NCBI RefSeq assembly: GCF_010183535.1 | Contig: NC_071331.1 | Span: 10,602,001 to 10,666,000, forward strand | Reading direction: 5' to 3' | Source: Caenorhabditis remanei | Taxonomy: Eukaryota; Nematoda; Chromadorea; Rhabditida; Rhabditidae | Length of the DNA stretch: 64,000 nt | In this document: positions 1 to 10,516 of the stretch, one piece after another | How the letters are laid out: every line of letters begins with the position of its first letter | Position numbering within the stretch: position 1 is the first letter of the stretch | Made by a program: the position numbers and the translations under genes | The notes under the pieces: model-generated | Databases searched by the model: none | Seen by the model: the letters and a program-made list of their open reading frames with translations, nothing else | What the model was told of the DNA's origin: nothing

Positions 1-614
1 ATAAAACACGGTCTGAAAATTGAAACGACTTTTTTGATTGGTCAATACTAAAAAAAATTAAAAAAACATTAATTAGATATTGCAGCCTTAGTCAAATGTA
101 AGACAAAAATTTTTCAGATATTGCAAAACATGAATATTTTTCCTAATTTTTTTTCCTATGGCTCTGTATTTTTTTCTGTCACGATATTGTTTGTCACTTC
201 TCTACCTCAGTTTGATAGGCATTTCATGAAAAATGGTGACCAATTGTTGAAAACTTTTAATTCGATACACACCGGTTGATACTTTTGTGTTTAAATTATA
301 ACAATTTCTTGGGACAGAAAAAAATCAAAAGACTATTACGTCTATACCGAACAATCCAAAATACACATTCGATAAGAAAATTTGAATTTGATGACAACAC
401 CAAAAAGCAGCAAATACTTTCGTCCATTTCCCCTCATGACCCGATTTATTTACCGTCCGTTTTCTCCACTCTTTCCTCCACTATTTTCATATCTTTCTCC
501 GTCTCTCTTTCCAAAAGAACAAAATTTGAACACGTCAGTGCTCGTCATTTATTTAGGCTATAAAAGCTTACTTTTTTAGAGATTGGGCATTGCTCCAATA
601 TTTGGTTCAAGTTC
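1..614. other. Gene-free upstream region
   Basis: AT-rich sequence with short chance ORFs only. I see no family motif on either strand. It probably holds the promoter of the membrane-protein gene that starts at 615. Confidence 0.5.
559..566 (+). promoter_or_regulatory. TATA box candidate
   Basis: TATAAAAG lies about 50 bp upstream of the ATG at 615, a plausible core promoter position. The assignment rests on motif and position only. Confidence 0.4.
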
Positions 615-2061
615 ATGACAAAAGTATGCGATTCCAAGTCTTCTGAGGCTTTGGAACCTTTAGCGACAGTGGAAAATGGAAAAACCGATGGACCTCAAAA
701 AATTGGATGTCACAGTGAGTTTTTCCTCCTTCTTAATCATGTTTCAGCCAAGTAAAACATGCAATTTTCAGAACTCCAATGCTTGTTGACATGTTTATCC
801 ACCTGGCCGATCTACGCTCTTATTTTCTGGGTGTCGTCAATTGAAAAATGTTTTGCAAGTCATGATCCAATCACAACCTCAATCTTGGTTGGAATGTTCG
901 CTACTCTCGAGGCGCTCCATCTCATGATATTCGCCCCACCCAAAACATATGGACAGAGTTATATCCAATTGGAGATGGTTGATTTTGATGAGCTGGAGAA
1001 GGAGAAAATGAGAATCGGAGTGATGAGAATAAACCAGAGAATTCACGGTTTCTCTACTTTATGGTAAGTTTAGGAAATGACAGATAGAATCGGTGAATGA
1101 GTGTGTCCAAAAATAAATATCCTGAGCAGGGTTGAGCAGAATTCCGCATTCCACTTTCCGTCTTCCGTCATTTTTGTTCAGCACAGCTCATATTTTGAAA
1201 ATTTCCGATTCAAAAAATGTCATTATCTTAAAAAAATAATTTTTCATAATACCGCAAATTCATGTAAAACGTTCATTATCTGAAATTGAAATTAGTTTCC
1301 CAGCTTCCGCTGTAAATATTGACACTTTTATTATAAAATTCAGACAAACTCTTATATAACGAAACCATTTTCAGCACAATTTGGAGTGTAGCAATAGCCG
1401 GAATCTATACTGCCCGTAATCAACTTTCATACGTTCACTATCATATCGTCGCTTCCATTTTTATTTTGTTGGGATTCCTGGCTACATGCGGGGTCTACAA
1501 GGCGTTTAGTGTCGGAAGATGGATGAGCAGATACTGTGAGTCATTAATTAATCCCCACACAACCAATTCATCCTTTTTATTTCAGCCACCTCCACCATCA
1601 ACTGCTCCATTTTCTTCCAAACAATCGGTTACATTCTTCTTGTTCAAGGATGTCTCCAGCGCATCAGCTTCTCTTTGATTCTCCTTGGAGCTTCTATTGT
1701 TTTGGGAACAGTTGTGCATCTTCGTTTCGCTTTTTACTTCAAAAACCCACCCCAGTACTTGAGTGTGGTTTCTATCAAGTCTACAAGACCCTTTTTGAAA
1801 AACTGGTATGGATGGATGCTTCTGGGAAACTGGTCAGTTATAACTCTCGAGCTTAAGATTTTGAATTGACACATTTTCAGCGTTATCTGGGTTGGACTCT
1901 TCCTCATCGGACCACTGACTGGAAGTGCTGTATCATGCTCGACTACTACCGTAATCCTCCTACTGGCATTTTGTATTGCAACACCACTGCTCATGATTTG
2001 GAAGATCTTCTTCGCTTGCTTGAAATCGAGAGCTATGAAAGATAAACTAGTCAATGTGTAA
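615..2061 (+). CDS. Multi-pass membrane protein, unrecognised nematode family
   Basis: Five exons (615-714, 772-1063, 1375-1535, 1586-1832, 1881-2061) join in frame into about 326 residues. All introns are GT-AG with TTTCAG-like acceptors. The N-terminus is hydrophilic (MTKVCDSKSS). After it come about seven to eight hydrophobic segments, beginning at CLLTCLSTWPIYALIF and ending with LLAFCIATPLLMIW before a basic tail. The acidic loop DFDELEKEKMRIG lies between the second and third segments. I do not recognise the family, and it lacks the hallmarks of the Str or Srh receptors further along. A degraded copy of its last membrane segment appears near 3.95 kb, so the gene has been duplicated locally. 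An AATAAA follows the stop. Function is unknown. Confidence 0.8.
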
Positions 2062-2082
2062 TCATGAATTCATTAAATGAGA

Positions 2083-2088
2083 AATAAA
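2083..2088 (+). terminator. Poly(A) signal of the membrane-protein gene
   Basis: AATAAA lies 22 bp after the stop codon at 2059-2061. Confidence 0.6.
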
Positions 2089-2797
2089 CATTGTGACTAT
2101 TATTTTCTGTTTCCATAACTTTATTACTCTTATTGAAATAAACATGTTTTATAGTCAACGTAACATACACACTGATTAATTTATTGTTTTCAAAGAGAAA
2201 GGGTCGCTTTACGATTTAAAATCTAATGGGAGCTTATCAAATTGGCTTCAAAAATACTGAATTCGCATGTTTTTCTGAAGTTTTTTTAAACCAAAATGTA
2301 AAACAAGTCCATTTTTATCAACAATGAAACAGGAAACTAAAAAGATTACGATCTTTGTCGAGGTTAAAATAAGAAATAGAAAATTGTCGTTTCTAAAAAA
2401 TTTAATTTGGCTTCAATTCTAATCATACTCAAAGTGTCTTGTTGTTTTTGACAAAAATAAATTTGTTTTACATTTTGGTCAAGAGGAATTTCAGAAAAAA
2501 ACATGCTGATATTTTTAAATTCCAATTTAAGTTCCCTTCCGTTGTATACGTGGCTATCTCCCGCTAATCTCAAACCAAAATAAATAATTAAGGATTTGGT
2601 ATTTTTTGAGCTAATTGGATAGGGTCGAACTGGAATTTCCCACATGTATTGCGCCAACGATCGCGTTTGGGACCAACACCCTCGGTAACGTTTTATTTGT
2701 GTTTCAGAGCGCTGATATAACTTCCTGAGTTTTTTCATTGAGTAATTCAATAGATGTGTTCAATCTGAGAACAAGTAAATATGTATGTTCAGAAGCT
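2089..2797. other. Intergenic, with an unexplained ORF on the minus strand
   Basis: A 128-codon minus-strand frame at 2364-2750 contains a stretch that reads well as protein (YMWEIPVRPYPISSK) but has no clear splice context. It may be a dispersed repeat or a gene relic. Nothing else is recognisable here. Confidence 0.3.
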
Positions 2798-2803
2798 TTT
2801 ATT
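2798..2803 (-). terminator. Poly(A) signal of secreted paralog A
   Basis: The minus strand reads AATAAA 15-20 bp past the stop codon at 2818-2820. Confidence 0.5.
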
Positions 2804-2817
2804 ATGTAATAAGATAT

Positions 2818-3451
2818 TTAAGTGGAGCGTTTTTCAATCTTTCTCAACTGATCCTCAGTAAAAGCGACATTGCAGCTGACAGTCGTTTTCTCAGTGGTGC
2901 CACATCTGAAAATCGGAGTTTTTGTTTGAATTTTCTTACAAATAATAGGATAATACTCACGGTGTTTTTGTGCATTGAGCAATGCCATTGAGTGGGTCAA
3001 CAGGGCCTTTGTACGATGATAAGTAAACTTTTTTGATGTAGTTTGAGATGAAACATTCTTTACCGTTTTCGAAATCCCAAGATCCAGTTATCTGAAAACT
3101 TCTAGCATTCACCAGAAAAATTAATGTATCACTTACTTCACAAAATGATTGTTTATTGCCATTACTAGAATTCAAATCACATGTTGAACTACTACCGAAG
3201 TTGTTAGACAAACGAGAAGTGGTAGAGACCGTTTTGTTGCTTTTGAATTTCGAAAAATCGAACCAATCATTGCCAGGTTTAGAAAATGGGGATTGAGTAT
3301 ACACAAAAGGTTTCATAGATGTAAGTTGATTGTTGAATTTCGCCTTCATATCATCAATCAAATTCGCACCGATTTTCGGCGGTAGAATCGACCCAGATGC
3401 CAATACAACAACAACAGAAAGTACCAGAACAGCGGAAAGAAGAGAATTCAT
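2818..3451 (-). CDS. Small secreted Cys-containing protein, paralog A
   Basis: Three exons (3451-3137, 3091-2961, 2905-2818) give 177 residues. The start MNSLLSAVLVLSVVVVLASG is a clear signal peptide. The mature part has a Ser/Asn/Lys-rich middle and then conserved cysteines: SFCE, ECF, QCTKTP, PCG and SCN. The last third aligns closely with paralog B at 4738-5150, sharing the blocks GPVDPLNG/GTVDPLVG, CTKTP and CG-TEK. A is longer than B because of an extra Ser/Asn-rich stretch before the first conserved cysteine. The first intron (46 nt, phase 0) is the one whose counterpart is in-frame sequence in B. Extracellular location is inferred from the signal peptide. I do not recognise the family and assign no function. 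Confidence 0.8.
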
Positions 3452-3502
3452 GATTTGAAAACCAGTTGATTTGGTTGGTGCTGTTTCTGTTGTGAGCTGA
3501 CA

Positions 3503-3510
3503 CTTTTATA
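3503..3510 (-). promoter_or_regulatory. TATA box candidate for paralog A
   Basis: The minus strand reads TATAAAAG about 52 bp upstream of the ATG at 3451. Paralog B has a similar TATA motif at the equivalent distance. Confidence 0.45.
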
Positions 3511-3935
3511 CCACTTCCTAACAAAAGGAAATAATTGCATTTTTCGTTTCAATACTACTTTTAATTGAATTTTGCAATTTTATTTTGAACAAAAGTGCCG
3601 TGTGGCGTTGAGTACATTGAAAAGGAGTTTGTATATAGTTTTGTTGCCTGAATGTCTATTGAATCCTCAATAAGGCCATGTACTTTTTGGGTGTTTTACA
3701 CGCTTTATGTCGCAAGTCTCACTCCTCCAATTCTTCGAATCATTTTTTTTTCAAAGTTCCTTTTTTCAAATCGGTACTGTTTCTATTCGTTGCTATTCTT
3801 TTATGCTCGCTTAAGATTCAGATTTCTGAAAAATTATTCAGTTTCACCAAAGTCTTATTTTTAATCGTAAGTTTCGGAAGCAATTACAAAACCCTAATGG
3901 ATAGACTGTATATTTCTATTAAATTCGTGTTCTGT

Positions 3936-3989
3936 TGTTTTGCTTACTTTTTGACATTCTGTATTGCAGCACCAATACTAGTGATTTAA
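3936..3989 (+). pseudogene. Relic of the last membrane segment of the gene at 615-2061
   Basis: The frame reads LTFCIAAPILVI, close to LAFCIATPLLMI at the end of the 615-2061 gene, and the nucleotides also match. No intact upstream exons are visible, so this looks like a decayed duplicate. The match is short and the call tentative. The rest of 3511-4700 holds only chance ORFs, including a 139-codon frame at 4124-4543 that resembles nothing I know. Confidence 0.35.
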
Positions 3990-4700
3990 AATACATATGT
4001 TTTTTTCAATTTCATGTAAAAAGGGTTCGTTAGATAACCGAAACTTTTTGAATGCTCAATTTAATTTGAATTCAATAGAATAAAGATTCACAATATTCAC
4101 ATTTATTTTTCTGTTTCATTGCTTTGATATGTTTTCACGTATTTTTATATTTTCAATGGTTTTATTCAATTTCTTTGCGTTTAAAATCACCCCCATTAGC
4201 AGTTGCGACATGTGGGGATTTTTACCATAGAAAGCTGAGATCTGACATGAAAATCTCTACTTTCTCGAGAGCTTCGCGTAACAATAACAATAGTATAAGA
4301 CAGCAACTGTCAGACTTACGAAACAGTATATTTTTCAAATTTGAAAAACACTTCGAGAATCTTAATTTAAGACAAAAGCTTTCAAAAATAACATTTGAAA
4401 CCTTTTTGAATAAGAAATCTTCTTGTGAGGAATTTTTTCGAGTTTTCATTGTTCCTGTGCTCATTTGTTTTGGAATTGACATACTCGAAGGAAATTATTC
4501 CATTTTCAACTTGGTGAGATTTTTCTCTGTTTCAAAACTGTGACTTGTATTGATGAAATTATTTTCGATACTATATAACTAGATGAATAGTCGAAATCTC
4601 ATCAATTACTCGTGATGATTTGTATTACCTTTTTTAGAACTGTCAAAATTACTGATTCTTGTTTTTCTTTGTGTAATGAAAAAAGGAAATGCTCATAAAC

Positions 4701-4706
4701 TTTATT
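4701..4706 (-). terminator. Poly(A) signal of secreted paralog B
   Basis: The minus strand reads AATAAA about 32 bp after the stop at 4738-4740. Confidence 0.45.
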
Positions 4707-4737
4707 TCAGAGAATATAACAGTTAAAAAAATTCAAT

Positions 4738-5150
4738 TTAAAGCACTTTGACCTCATTCCATTTCTCTCCAAAAGCAGCTGGACAATCGGATTTGACTTT
4801 CTCAGTGGCACCGCATCTAAAATAAAATATGAAATTTCATTGTTCTGTTGGAATGCTTACGGTGTCTTTGTACAGTCAGCCACACCGACCAGTGGATCGA
4901 CTGTTCCATTGTAATCAGGCATGTATGCCTTCTTGTGGTACGTGGATTCGAAGCAATCTCCGTTTTGTTCAGATTTCCATGTGGCATTCACCTCAAAACT
5001 TTGTGTTTTTATTGCTGGATCAGGCACACCTACTTCACATAAAAAATCATCGCACAGTTTGCTGGAGCCAACATTAGAAGAAATCGATGAACCAGATGCC
5101 ATCATAACGGCAACAGAAAATATTAAAACGACGGAGAGAAGAGAATTCAT
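4738..5150 (-). CDS. Small secreted Cys-containing protein, paralog B
   Basis: Two exons (5150-4861, 4816-4738) give 122 residues. I chose the ATG at 5150 because it starts the signal peptide MNSLLSVVLIFSVAVMMASG, which aligns with the start of paralog A. An in-frame ATG at 5222 lies upstream of the TATA motif and is unlikely to be used. The mature protein has cysteines at KLCDDFLCE, DCFES, DCTKTP, PCG and DCP, matching A. B lacks the Ser/Asn-rich insert of A and has no intron at 4992-5033, where A has its first intron. Those 42 nt read in frame here, still begin with GTAGGT and end with TTTTGAG. Probably an extracellular protein of unknown function. Confidence 0.8.
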
Positions 5151-5201
5151 GATTGCAGAATCAGTTGATTTGGTTGATACCTTTCCAGTTAGGAGCCGAA
5201 G

Positions 5202-5208
5202 CTTTATA
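5202..5208 (-). promoter_or_regulatory. TATA box candidate for paralog B
   Basis: The minus strand reads TATAAAG about 52 bp upstream of the ATG at 5150, as in paralog A. Confidence 0.4.
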
Positions 5209-5527
5209 CTATTCCCCAACAATTGAAAATAATTGAATTTTCACCGTTTCAACAGTTTTTTGTTGTTTGGTGAAGAAACACTATTTCTGATAGAATTTGA
5301 ATAAATCATGTTTTTTGAACAAATATTTAGTAGTGTATTTTGAGTAGATTGGAAAGGAAAGTGTATATACAATTGTTGTGTGTTTTTTTCAAATGGTATG
5401 TATGAAAATGTCATTATTTTATTACTTCACAAAATTTAAGAAAAAAACAATATCAAGCGTCTATCAATTTGAAATCTTATATCGTTTTATGTGGTTTGCA
5501 TTCCGCTCGAGACATCCAGTGGATTTT

Positions 5528-7254
5528 TCACTTTGTTTCCATTTTCTTTCTACCTATCATTTCTCTCAATTTTTTTTGATTTTTTGAGGTTAATTCCAGC
5601 TTATGTTCAATTTGTTCAAAAATCTGAAAATCAATCATGTCGTTTCAAGTTTCTTGTTATTCTTTTACCTTAGGATCTGTTTTCAGTAATATTTCTCGGA
5701 AATAATTGGCGCACATTACAAAGTTAGGTCGAAAGTTTGGATCAAGATTGCAGCACATTAACATGAACTTGTAACTCAAATTATTATTGATAATACATGT
5801 CAATGTTAATTGCACTCACATTTCATCTGAACAATATTCCGGTCGATTAAGTTGTACACCATTTCTCAATAATGGCCAGATCATTTCATTTCCAAAGTTT
5901 TCAAATGGAACACCTCCCAATGAGAAGATTTCATATAAACAAACACCAAAAGACCATACATCTGACATTCCAGTGAACTTCATTGTAACAAAAGTTTCTG
6001 GAGCCATCCAACGTACGGCCATTGGAGTGTCAGGTGCTGATCTGTAATGAACTGTTTTCTTTGATTTTATAGAAGTTTTAACTTGTAATAGATGCGTTTG
6101 TCTATTTTTCGAGCTAGTTGCGTGTCTGCGATTCGTATAATTTTGTCCTTTCCTATTAACACGTTACGAAGAGCCAAGTCTCGATGAACGACCTGAAAAT
6201 GTCAAATAGATCATTCTTATATATAAAACTCGCGTGTGGGCGCTGTCTATGGATTTGCCTGCGTGTTTTTCAGGATGTCCGCAAGACTTACATGTGTCTT
6301 TTCAAAGTGACTCATTCCGTTAGCAATCTGATAAGCAAATGAAAGTAAATCCACAGAACAAATGGATTCAAAATCATCTTCAGTAGCATTCTGTTGTTTC
6401 AAAAGCAATATATTGTCCTTCGCATATTTCAAATGACCTCGATTTCTCAAATAATGATTGAGATCTCCTCCGTCGATAAACTCAGAGACTGTGATCACTT
6501 AACTGAAAAAAGTGAAAAATTGAACAATAAAAAAAACCTTACTTTTTTCAGGAATGAAACCAATGAAAGCAAGAATGTTGGGATGCTGTGCAAGTGTTGA
6601 AACCACTGCCATCTCTTTAATTAAAGTATCCAATGCAATTGGGTAATGACGTTTCAAAACACGGGGAGCTGGAAGTCAGTTGCGCGGTAAAAATTAAATG
6701 AATTGCTTTACCTTTGATAGCTACGGGCAGTTCTATGCCCACAGCTCCCTTCATTCTCAGTGTACCTTTGTGCACTTTACCAAACCAACCGTTTCCAATG
6801 CATTCATTTATCATGAGATCTTTCTCATCTATAACATATTCTTCCATGAAATCATAATTCACGGCAAGTGTTTTTTGGCAGTGTTTTTGTGTTTCTTCTG
6901 AGTCGGATTCCGAATCACTTTCTGCCACCGTGGTCGTTACATGTTGCCGTGAAGATATGCGATATTTCTTCTTCCTTGATTGTCGCCAAAACAGGAATAA
7001 AAACGTTAATACGCAAAAGTTGGCAGTTATTGATACAATTGTCGCTAGCTTCCAAAACGAAGCTGTATTAATCAGTTCATTCCGATTGTCTGATCCGGTT
7101 GTGATGACTAGCTCTTCGGTTTCATTGGTTTTTGAGGTATTATTTATAGAGCAAAACCCAAAGTTCAAGATTCTGAAAAGTATTAGAACGTGTTAAAGAC
7201 TGGAAACAACACAGAAACTTACCCAATGAAAAGAAATAAGTGAATGTCCAACAT
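5528..7254 (-). CDS. KIN-16-type receptor tyrosine kinase, active site partly degraded
   Basis: Eight exons (7254-7223, 7172-6712, 6668-6543, 6497-6292, 6192-6083, 6041-5820, 5774-5669, 5623-5528) give about 452 residues. There is a signal peptide ([11 protein letters not shown]), a very short Asn/Thr-rich ectodomain, one membrane span near residues 50-72 and a basic stop-transfer (RKKKYR). After an acidic juxtamembrane stretch comes the kinase domain: P-loop GNGWFGKV (about 137), VAIK, alpha-C Glu (KEM), HRDLALRN (about 278), WMAPE, DVWSFG and NFRP. A small ectodomain with a tyrosine-kinase-like core fits the worm KIN-16 family. The DFG motif reads DTQ (about 298), so the metal-binding Asp is kept but Phe-Gly is lost. 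Exon 4 only joins in frame if the acceptor TTAAG at 6498 is used rather than the TTTTCAG five bases earlier. The exon plan matches the downstream neighbour at 8794-10516. Confidence 0.88.
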
Positions 7255-8793
7255 GTTGGCAATCGAAAAAATATATTGACTGTGTGAGACCTGTTTTTAT
7301 AAGAAACGGTGACCGATAAAAAGAATTAAACATTAGCAATATCATGTTGTTGTATTTGATTTCTTGCCTTTTGCCTGACTGATTGTCCGACTAATTGTCT
7401 TTGATTGCTTAATTGTATTGTCACGATAAGCAACATGTGTCTCATTTATAATGAGAAATTTCTTCCCCACTTTTTGCTGTGTTGCGAAAACTTCTTACAA
7501 AACTGGAGTATGATGTTTATAATGAATTTATCATAAAATATCAAAACAACAAAGGCGACTCATAATTTTATGGCACATTTTGTTACACTAAAATCGGTTT
7601 CCAGACTGGTCGATATGAATCAAAGTATGATGGAGACAGACTGACCAGTCGACAATATTTGTAAGCAGTGTGAATCACTTTTTCCTTTGTGACCGAATCA
7701 GAATTTTACTGTTTCGATAAAAAGTTAAGCAAAAAAATCCATTCGAAGTTACTTGTCAACGTCGCTTACTATATATATCTGGGCACGTTCATGCAAGACC
7801 TATCATAAATAAAAACGTTCATAAATCTTAATCCTAATTTCTGTCATTAGCGTGCACGCGGACTCCGCAGCCAAATTCCACGGCCCCGGTGCGGCGGCGC
7901 GCGAAATTCAGACGCCACTTTTTCTCACACGGCATCGACAGGCTTTTCCACTTTTTCTGACAAGTATTGGATAAATTTAATACTATTATTATTGCTGATA
8001 TTTAGGGCTGTTAAAACAGGCGTTTTCGGGCGGAAAACCGGAGATGGAAAGCAAGTTTTGGAAATGAACTTGCTTTTCATGCAATTAACTTGAAAATAGG
8101 CGGCGCCGGCTTGCCGGCGTTTGCCGCAAGTAACAGCCCTACTGATATTAACTGAAACGAACCATTTTTCATCGTTGGAAATTGTGAAATAACTAATAAT
8201 CTCAATTACTATTACGTTTTTATCAAAGAAAACGACTATTTTGAAAAAAAAGACAATTTCTAAAAAACTGGACTGGAAGCTGAATTGATCTGAAAATTTC
8301 AACAAAAACAAAGCTTTGTTGAAACATTTTGATTGTCGTTATTTTTGAAAATGTCGAAAAATTAGTGAAAAATTTTTTTTCTCAAAAATGGAGTTTGTGC
8401 TGCAACAGTTCCTTAGAGTAAAATCGGGCAACAAAATTCAATAAAAACATTAATTTCAGTCTATTGAAACATTTTGAAGGTCTTTTCAGTTTTTTTCTCG
8501 CGTCAGCACAAATTTCCAAGCTGTCACGCTTAATGTTTCATATCTTTTTTCTAAATGTGTTCTTTTGTTTTTTTTCAATTCAATTTCTTGCTAATAAAGT
8601 TTTTCCCCCACAAAAAAAATCACCTTTTCTCTTTTTTATGTGGTTTTCTACACAACATTCAAAAACACATGACATCTTAATGCTCGTTTTTTCTAGGTCA
8701 CACTTCGCCGCAGCCCCGCCGTGGTGTGGATGAACGAATGATGAACATTTTATTTTGGTTTTGTTAAAAGTTGGGAAAGGCTTTTTTAAGCAT
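7255..8793. other. Intergenic between the two kinase genes
   Basis: It contains a short terminal-inverted-repeat element at 8003-8141 and a GC-rich patch around 7850-7915. ORFs such as 7925-8311 run through the element and are not coding. I see no gene. Confidence 0.5.
8003..8141. mobile_element. hAT-like MITE with 8-bp target duplication
   Basis: A 139-bp element begins TAGGGCTGTTA and ends TAACAGCCCTA. It is flanked by identical 8-mers CTGATATT at 7995-8002 and 8142-8149. An 8-bp duplication and TAGGG-type ends are typical of the hAT superfamily. The GC-rich interior contains its own small palindrome (GGCGCCGGC). Confidence 0.75.
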
Positions 8794-10516
8794 TTAATAC
8801 AATAACCAGAAAGATCTCAACTTTTCTTGATGTTCGGAGACCAATTCCAACTTGTGTTTAATTTGCTCAACTGCCTGAAAGTTAACAATGTCGTTAAAAG
8901 TTTCCAACTGATTGGTTACCTGGGGATCTATTTCATCTAGCTTTTCTCGAAAAAATGTAACACACTCTTCAAAGGTGGGTCGATTGCGTGCTTCGAAACT
9001 ACAGCACCTCCTAATGAATTTGTATCTTCAAAAAAATTTTTAAAATTCGTTTTCCGATAACCTTACTCACATCTCATCTGTGCTAAACTCCGGTTTGTCT
9101 ATTTCAAATCCATTTTTCAAAAACGTTATGATGGCGTCGAGGCTAACATCCGGGAACGGATATTTTCCCAATGAAAAAATTTCATATAGACAAATACCAA
9201 ATGCCCATACATCTGACTTTACAGTGAACTTCAGTGAAACCAAAGTTTCTGGGGCCATCCAACGTATTTCATGTGGAATTTGGTTAGCGGCTATTCCGAT
9301 TCTGAAAAACATTAAGCGGTTTCAGTTTAAAACAATAAGGTCCAATACTTGTAGTATTCACTTTTGTCGATTTTGCGAGCGAGTTGCAGATTGTTAATTC
9401 GAATTGTTTCGTCTTTTGATACTAAAACGTTATGAAGAGTTAATTCCCGATGAACGAACTGAAAAGAAAAAAGAATATAAACCGTCCCAAACACTATAAA
9501 ATGTCGCCTGATATTAAAGTTTGTACATACATATAATACTCACATGATTGCTTGCCAATTTTTTCATTCCATCGGCAATTTGATATGCGAATGATAACAA
9601 AGGGGTCCTCTGCTTCTCAAATTTGGATTTGTTTTTCCTCAAGTATTTTCCAAGATCTCCTTCATCAACAAACTCAGTAACGATTTTCAGCTTACTGAAA
9701 AAATATATAACACAAGCTATGCCATGAGGGGCTATCTCACGTTTTTGTGTTAACGAAACCAACAAGACCTAAAATATTGGGATGTTTTCCAATTTTATTC
9801 ATATTCTTCAACTCATCAATTGCATATTTCTGTGATCTACTATCTCTTTCATTTCGAGGTTCTGCAATTAAATGGATAGCCATTGGGCTCAATCGATCAT
9901 ATTACCTTTAACAGCTACAGGTAATCCTTCTTCACGTGTTCCAGGTATTTTCATTTTTCCTTGATATATTGTATCGAATGGACAATCAACTATTTTAGAA
10001 ATGTTTGTGAGATGTTCTTCATTTATCACAAACTTCCTCAAAAGCCTGAGTTCATTGTTTTCTGGATCATTGAAAGGATCTTCTTCGAATTCCGAACCGC
10101 AGTCGGTCATTGAGTTCATTAAAGGCCGTGTTACCATTTCAAGATCTGCTTTTTCCTTCTCTCTGAAATCCTTCCATTATAATTTTTTGAGAGCTGTGTA
10201 TAGACAAACTTTGATTTCTTTTTTTTTCGGACTGACGATCGTATCCAAATCAATGAAACAATAACTAATATGCAAAAGTTGGCAGCTATAGATATACTTG
10301 TTATCAATTTCCAATAGAAGTTTGTTGAATCGAGACTATTCACATTGTTGTTTAGTCCAGATTCCGAAGCGGACAAGCTCACTGTTTTTTCTTGTTTTTT
10401 TGTGTCATTATGAGAACAGGAATTTATATTGAAGTGCCTTCAAACAGATTAATACTGGAAACTTAGTACAAAGTGACGACTTACCCAATGAAAAGAAATA
10501 AGAGAATGTATAGCAT
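8794..10516 (-). CDS. KIN-16-type receptor pseudokinase
   Basis: Nine exons (10516-10485, 10437-10210, 10162-9906, 9861-9741, 9694-9544, 9458-9349, 9301-9071, 9025-8920, 8874-8794) give about 438 residues with no stop or frameshift. The layout matches the neighbouring kinase: signal peptide MLYILLFLFIG, short ectodomain, membrane span near residues 50-72, basic stop-transfer, kinase-like domain. Catalytic residues are degraded. The P-loop reads IVDCPFDTIYQG (about 144-155) with its glycines missing. HRD is HRELTLHN (about 266). The DFG position reads NLQ (286-288). VAVK, the alpha-C Glu (DELKN), WMAPE and DVWAFG remain. Exons of 110 and 106 nt are the same size in both genes. Exon 3 is entered through a 47-nt intron absent from the first kinase. 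It is probably a non-catalytic membrane receptor or scaffold. Confidence 0.85.

Noticed and set aside
4124..4543. 139-codon ORF between the secreted paralogs
   Set aside because: No family motif, no splice partners, AT-rich codon composition like the flanks.
5151..5222. N-terminal extension of secreted paralog B from the upstream ATG
   Set aside because: It would lie across the TATA motif and bury the signal peptide inside the protein.
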